Below, piece by piece: positions 63,231 to 64,000 of a stretch of 64,000 bases of DNA (position 1 is its first letter; each line of letters begins with the position of its first letter). The notes under the pieces are model-generated. The model did not search any database. It saw only the letters and a program-made list of their open reading frames with translations, and was not told where the DNA came from. The DNA comes from Hydra vulgaris (taxonomy: Eukaryota; Cnidaria; Hydrozoa; Anthoathecata; Hydridae), in NCBI RefSeq assembly GCF_038396675.1, contig NC_088929.1, positions 39,342,501 through 39,406,500 on the forward strand, in the 5' to 3' direction. Made by a program: the position numbers and the translations under genes.

Positions 63231-64000
63231 CCCAGTGAAAAATAAAACCGCGTCCCACATGGGTTCCGCGTGGGTTCCGTGTGGGATTGATGGGATTTAC
63301 GTGGGACGGATTTTCCCATGTGGTATCCGTATGGAAATTTGTCACCTTAAACCCATGTGGGTAATCCCACAAGGGTTACATGTGGGAACCATATGGTATT
63401 TACACACATGGGAAATCCCACGTGGGTTTAATGTGGGATTTGCATGGGAATTAATTTGAAAGCTGGAAACTAAAAAAAAAACTTTTTAAAAAAAACTAAC
63501 AAAAAAGAAAATTTTAAATCGACATTGCATTGCGTTACATTTATATTGTGTGAAAATATTTTATATTAATATAGAGAATGGCATGCAAGTATGTAAGTAC
63601 CACGAATAATGTTTATCTTTCTTTATAGAAATAAGATTAAGATTTGTGCAAATAGACGTATTATTAGGATAATATAATAGTTATTTGAATATAGATCTTG
63701 AGTATATTATCTGCTAACAATTAACTGATGAAAGTTCAAATATTGTCAAAAACCAAGCATGCATGCATGGGACACTACAGTGTCCCACAAAAAAAATGCA
63801 GGTTTGAAAGTCAAAGAATTCCCAATTTTCTTTGTTAAAAAAGAAAAAAATAGGGTGGTGGTGGTGGGGGAGTTTCTGTAACTTTTTTTATGCTCCAAAA
63901 CTTTTAACTTTAGGTATTATAAGGTCCTTATGACTTAAGAGACTTACAAACTACATTGAGGAACAAAAATAGGATATTAACAGAAACTTTTCAATTTTTA
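63231..64000 (+). mobile_element. CCCAGTG element, copy C, 5' end (runs off the window)
   Basis: Starts CCCAGTGAAAAATAAAACC. It matches the left arms of copies A and B through the CCCACATGGG block, GCATTGCGTTACATTTATA and GGGACACTACAGTGTCCCAC to the window end. The end (CAGAAACTTTTCAATTTTTA) lies just before the site where P1 entered copy A. Confidence 0.88.

Overview
The window is AT-rich eukaryotic DNA dominated by transposons, from a cnidarian, most likely Hydra. Reasons: spliced genes with short GT-AG introns, ten long (TA)n tracts, and hAT, Transib, P/THAP, pogo and CR1-like relics of the kind that fill Hydra. No bacterial, CRISPR, rRNA or tRNA feature was seen. The species call is inference.

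Layout. 1-5035: broken DDE-like transposase genes, one apparently interrupted by a second element flanked by GTCACGCTGTGAC repeats. 5036-15491: noncoding sequence, tandem repeats, small MITEs, LINE ORF1 and reverse-transcriptase relics, and a short candidate secreted-peptide exon (11606-11820, minus). 15492-39449: one 24-kb nest of transposons. A hAT element (15500-39441, perfect 8-bp TSD AAGATCGT) contains a Transib element (19329-39165, 5-bp TSD CGACG). The Transib was hit twice by an 8-kb element with CCCAGTG termini (copy A 21112-29544, copy B 30715-38786) and once by a small MITE (19894-20002). Both 8-kb copies carry the same decayed P-like element (P2). Copy A alone also carries a second P-like element (P1, 21855-25131) with full inverted repeats and an uninterrupted 845-residue THAP transposase. 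39450-57042: a second hAT relic, a LINE relic interrupted by a foldback element, a pogo/Tigger element (45339-47850), satellites, and long stretches with nothing recognisable. 57043-63007: the only clear host gene, a secreted matrix metalloproteinase with a cysteine-switch prodomain, catalytic domain and hemopexin domain in six visible exons; its signal-peptide exon was not found. 63231-64000: the 5' end of a third CCCAGTG element (copy C), starting 224 bp after the metalloproteinase stop codon.

The nest can be read as a time series: hAT first, then Transib, then two CCCAGTG insertions already carrying P2, and P1 last. Copy B keeps the unoccupied P1 site. The broken Transib frame is restored when a 2-bp duplication is removed at copy A and at the small MITE, which ties these CCCAGTG-ended elements together as a group with 2-bp target duplications that I cannot assign to a named superfamily.
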